Shown one piece after another: positions 59,611 to 64,000 of a stretch of 64,000 bases of DNA (positions are counted from its first letter, which is position 1; every line of letters begins with the position of its first letter). The notes beneath the pieces are model-generated. The model searched no databases, was not told the DNA's origin, and was given only the letters and a program-made list of their open reading frames with translations. Source of the DNA: Linum tenue (Eukaryota; Streptophyta; Magnoliopsida; Malpighiales; Linaceae); NCBI GenBank assembly GCA_946122785.1, contig CAMGYJ010000005.1, positions 67,468,200 to 67,532,199 of the forward strand. The letters run 5' to 3'. Both the position numbers and the translations under genes were made by a program.

Positions 59611-60842
59611 TTAGTAATATAAACTCATAAACCGCTTAATTGTGTCATAATGACAAGAAGTGAATGAGTACGAACTCTTAGTACCGAGTCCAAATTGTAC
59701 AATAAGGTGGATTTTCACTCCAAATGTCTTGTAATGTTGATAAACATGTGATTCTTTGATTGCTTTAGTCATATAATAACATAAACCACTTAATTGTGTC
59801 ATAATGACAAGATTTGCACGAATACAAACTATTAGTAACGAGTCCAAATTGCACGATAAGGTGGATTTGCACTCAAAATGTCCTGTAATGTTGATGGACA
59901 TGTGATTCAATGATTGGTTTAGTCATATAAACACATAAACCGTTTAATTTTGTCATAATGAAAAGATGTGCATGAGTACGAACTATTAGTACCGAGTCCA
60001 AATTGCACAATAAGGTGGATTTGCGCTCCAAATGTCTCGTAATGTTGATGGACATGTGATTCAATGATTGGTTTAGTCATATAAACAAATAAACCGCTTA
60101 ATTGTGTCATAATGACAAGATAAGCACGAGTACGAACTCTTAGTACCGAGTCCAAATTATACAATAAGGTGGATTTGCACTCCAAATGTCTTGCAATGTT
60201 GGTGGACATGTGATTAAATGATTGGTTTAGTAATATAAACTCATAAACCGCTTAATTGTGTCATAATGACAAGAAGTGAATGAGTACGAACTCTTAGTAC
60301 CGAGTCCAAATTGTACAATAAGGTGGATTTTCACTCCAAATGTCTTGTAATGTTGATAAACATGTGATTCTTTGATTGCTTTAGTCATATAATAACATAA
60401 ACCGCATAATTGTGTCATAATGACAAGATTTGCACGAATACAAACTATTAGTAACGAGTCCAAATTGCACGATAAGGTGGATTTGCACTCAAAATGTCCT
60501 GTAATGTTGATGGACATGTGATTCAATGATTGGTTTAGTAATATAAACACATAAACCGTTTAATTTTGTCATAATGAAAAGATGTGCATGAGTACGAACT
60601 ATTAGTACCGAGTCCAAATTGCACAATAAGGTGGATTTGCGCTCCAAATGTCTCGTAATGTTGATGGACATGTGATTCAATGATTGGTTTAGTCATATAA
60701 ACAAATAAACCGCTTAATTGTGTCATAATGACAAGATAAGCACGATTACGAACTCTTAGTACCGAGTCGAAATTGCACAATAAGGTGGATTTGCACTCCA
60801 AATGTCTTGCAATGTTGGTGGACATGTGATTCAATGATTGGT
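59611..60842. repeat. 616-bp (four-monomer) higher-order repeat, two tandem copies
   Basis: 59611-60226 and 60227-60842 match at exactly 4 x 154 bp. They share unusual variants such as ATATAATAACATAAACC and GATAAACATGTG. Confidence 0.82.
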
Positions 60843-63800
60843 TTAGTCATATAAACACATAAACCGTTTAATTTTGTCATAATGAAAAGATGTGCACGAG
60901 TACGAACTCTTATTACCGAGTCCAAATTGCACAATAAGGTGGATTTGCGCTCCAAATGTCTTGTAATGTTGATGGACATGTGATTCAATGATTGGTTTAG
61001 TCATATAAAAAAATAAACCGCTTAATTGTGTCATAATGACAAGATATGCACGAGTACGAACTCCTAGTACCGAGTCCAAATTGCACAATAAGGTGGATTT
61101 GCACTCCAAAGGTCTTGTAATGTTGGTGGACATGTGATTAAATGATTGGTCTAGTCATATAAACACATAAACCGCTTAATTGTGTCATAATGACAAGAAG
61201 TGAATGAGTACGAACTCTTAGTACCGAGTCCAAATTTTACAATAAGGTGGATTTGCACTCCAAATGTCTTGTAATGTTGATGGACATATGATTCAATGAT
61301 TGGTTTAGTCATATAAACACATCAACCGTTTAATTTTGTCATAATGAAAAGATGTGCACGAGTACGAACTCTTAGTACCGAGTCCAAATTGCACAATAAG
61401 GTGGATTTGCACTCCAAATGTCTTGTAATGTTGGTGGACATGTGATTCATTGATTGGTTTAGTTATATAAACACATAAACCGCTTAATTGTGTCATAATG
61501 AAAAGATATGCACGAGTACGAACTCTTAGTACCGAGTCCAAATTGTACAATAAGGTGGATTTGCACTCCAAATGTCTTGTAATGTTGATGGACGTGTGAT
61601 TCAATGATTGGTTTAGTCATATAAACACATAAACCGTTTAATTTAGTCATAATGAAAAGATGTGCACGAGTACGAACTCTTAGTACCGAGTCCAAATTGC
61701 ACAATAAGGTGGATTTGCACTCCAAATGTCTTGTAATGTTGGTGGACATGTGATTAAATGATTGGTTTAGTTATATAAACACATAAACTGCTTAATTATG
61801 TCATAATGACAAGATTTGCACGAGTACGAACTCTTAGTACCGAGTCCAAATTGTACAATAAGGTGGATTTTCACTCCAAATGTCTTGTAATGTTGATAGA
61901 CATATGATTCTTTGATTGGTTTAGTCATATAAACACATAAACCACTTAATTGTGTCATAATGACAAGAAGTGAATGAGTACGAACTCTTAGTACCGAGTC
62001 CAAATTTTACAATAAGGTGGATTTGCACTCCAAATGTCTTGTAATTTTGATGGACATGTGATTCAATGATTGGTTTAGTCCTATAAACACATAAACCGCT
62101 TAATTGTGTCATAATGACAAGATTTGCACGAGTACAAACTATTAGTACCGAGTCCAAATTGCATGATAAGGTGGATTTGCACTCAAAATGTCTTTTAATA
62201 CTGATGGACATGTGATTCAATGATTGGTTTAGTCATATAAATTCATAAACCGCTTAATTAGGTCATAATGAAAAGATGTGCACGAGGACGAACTCTGAGT
62301 ACCGGGTCCAAATTGCACAATATGGTGGATTTGCACTCCAAATGTCTTGTAATGTTAATGGACATTTGATTCAATGATTGGTTTAGTTATATAAACACAT
62401 AAACCGCTTAATTGTGTCATAATGACAAGATATGCACGAGTACGAACTCTTAGTACCGAGTCCAAATTGGACAATAAGGCTGATTTGCACTCCAAATGTC
62501 TTGTAATGTTGGTGGACATGTGATTCAATGATTGGTTTAGTCATATAAACACATAAACCGCTTAATTTTGTCATAATGACAAGAAGTGAATGAGTACGAA
62601 CTCTTAGTACCGAGTCCAAATTCTACAATAAGGTGGATTTGCACTTCAAATGTCTTGTAATGTTGATGGACATGTTATTCAATGATTGGTTTAGTCATAT
62701 AAAAAAATAAACCGTTTAATTTTGTCATAATGAAAAGATGTGCATGAGTACGAATTATTAGTACCGAGTCCAAATTGCACAATAAGGTGGATTTGCGCTC
62801 CAAATGTCTCGTAATGTTGATGGACATGTGATTCAATGATTGGTTTAGTCATATAAACAAATAAACCGCTTAATTGTGTCATAATGACAAGATAAGCACG
62901 AGTACGAACTCTTAGTGCCGAGTCCAAATTGCACAATAAGCTGGATTTGCACTCCAAATGTCTTGCAATGTTGGTGGACATGTGATTAAATGATTGGTTT
63001 AGTAATATAAACACATAAACCGCTTAATTGTGTCATAATGACAAGAAGTGAATGAGTACGAACTCTTTGTACCGAGTCCAAATTGTACAATAAGGTGGAT
63101 TTTCACTCCAAATGTCTTGTAATGTTAATAGACATGTGATTCTTTGATTGGTTTAGTCATATAAACACATAAACCGCTTAATTGTGTCATAATGACAAGA
63201 CGTGCTCGAGTTCGAACTCTTAGTACCGAGTCCAAATTGTACAATAAGGTATATTTGCACTTCAAATGTCCTGTAATGTTGATGGACATGTTATTCAATG
63301 ATTGGTTTAGTCATATAAACACATAAACCGTTTAATTTTGTCATAATGAAAAGATGTTCACGAGTACGAACTCTTAGTACCGAGTCCAAATTGCACAATA
63401 AGGTGGATTTGCGCTCCAAATGTCTTGTAATGTTGATGGACATGTGATTCAATGATTGGTTAAGTCATATAAATAAATAAACCGCTTAATTGTGTCATAA
63501 TGACCAGATATGCACGAGTACGAACTCTTAGTACAGAGTCCAAATTGCACAATAAGGTGGATTTGCACTCCAAATGTCTTCTAATGTTGGTGGACATGTG
63601 ATTAAATGATTGGTTTAGTAATATAAACACATAAACCGCTTAATTGTGTCATAATGAAAAGATATGCACGAGTACGAACTCTTAGTATCGAGGCCAAATT
63701 GTACAATAAGGATGATTTGCACTCCAAATGTCTTGTAATGTTGGTGGACATGTGATTCAATGATTGGTTTAGTCATATAAACACATAAACCGCTTAATTG

Positions 63801-64000
63801 TGTCATAATGACAAGAAGTGAATGAGTACAAACTCTTAGTACTGAGTCCAAATTGTACAATAAGGTGGATTTGCACTCCAAATGTCTTGTAATGTTGATG
63901 GACATGTAATTCAATGATTGGTTTAGTCATATAAACACATAAACCGTTTAATTTTGTCATAATGAAAAGATGTGCACGAGTACGAACTCTTATTACCGAG

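Larger units (their letters stand above)
46502..64000. repeat. 154-bp satellite, fourth segment (~114 monomers), to window edge
   Basis: The satellite resumes in phase after solo LTR 2 and runs off the right edge. The first ~1 kb has several small deletions (for example near 46865 and 47107). To about 49 kb it resembles the middle domain. Beyond that the monomers carry AATAATATAAACTC, GTTTAATTTTGTC, GGATTTGCGCTCC and ACGAATACAAAC variants. Higher-order copies are more scattered here, and I see no gene. Confidence 0.96.

Noticed and set aside
13002..64000. Hundreds of overlapping reverse-strand open frames of 63-134 codons with similar proteins (LSGLCVYMTKPIIESH type)
   Set aside because: They are a by-product of the repeat: 154 is not a multiple of three, so each frame shifts monomer by monomer and ends at a stop in the second or third monomer. 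Substitutions and indels do not respect codons, and no promoter or start context is conserved.
346..64000. CRISPR-like regular repetition
   Set aside because: Repeats abut each other with no unique spacers, the unit is 154 bp, and the context is a plant satellite with retrotransposons.

Overview
The window looks like heterochromatin from a flowering plant, probably a centromeric or pericentromeric satellite block. The evidence is a long tandem satellite interrupted only by plant-type Ty3/gypsy retrotransposon sequence: an Athila-type element with a tRNA-Asp primer site, two LTRs of the TGTAACA...TGTTACA type, and a piece of a chromovirus-type integrase. A small inverted-repeat transposon is also present. 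I found no host protein gene, tRNA or rRNA. The species cannot be told from the sequence.

Layout. 1-345: reverse-strand integrase fragment, cut off by satellite. 346-1157: satellite. 1158-13001: one Athila-like element on the + strand. It has a complete 5' LTR, primer site, gag-pol, a cluster of hairpins, a likely internal promoter and leader intron, an Athila-type third gene, 3' hairpins, a polypurine tract and a 3' LTR that has lost its last ~453 bp. 13002-25876: satellite. 25877-28954: solo LTR with a 5-bp target duplication, carrying a nested 403-bp MITE-like element. 28955-44267: satellite. 44268-46501: second solo LTR with a 5-bp target duplication. 46502-64000: satellite.

The satellite covers about 46.5 kb, roughly 300 monomers with a basic period of 154 bp and about 37% GC. 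It is organised in higher-order repeats (HORs) whose periods are near multiples of 154 bp: 904, 1829, 2117, 1962, 3532/3233, 2154, 462, 1385 and 616 bp. Three domains can be told apart. One, up to about 30 kb, is marked by a 134-bp short monomer. The second runs from about 30 to 49 kb. The third, from about 49 to 64 kb, is less homogenised.

The Athila element is young: its LTRs differ at about 8 of 907 aligned bases. Its protease, reverse transcriptase, RNase H and integrase motifs are intact. The lesions I see are a frame break near the start of gag, a probable frame break at the end of the third gene, and the truncated 3' LTR. The most interesting points are: (i) a promoter-like block and 322-nt leader intron in front of the third gene, with the same hairpin-then-TATA order as the LTR; (ii) chains of strong hairpins in the non-coding parts of the element; (iii) repeated breakage of satellite monomers, and both abrupt element/satellite junctions, in the same short stretch of the monomer, next to a 12-bp palindrome.
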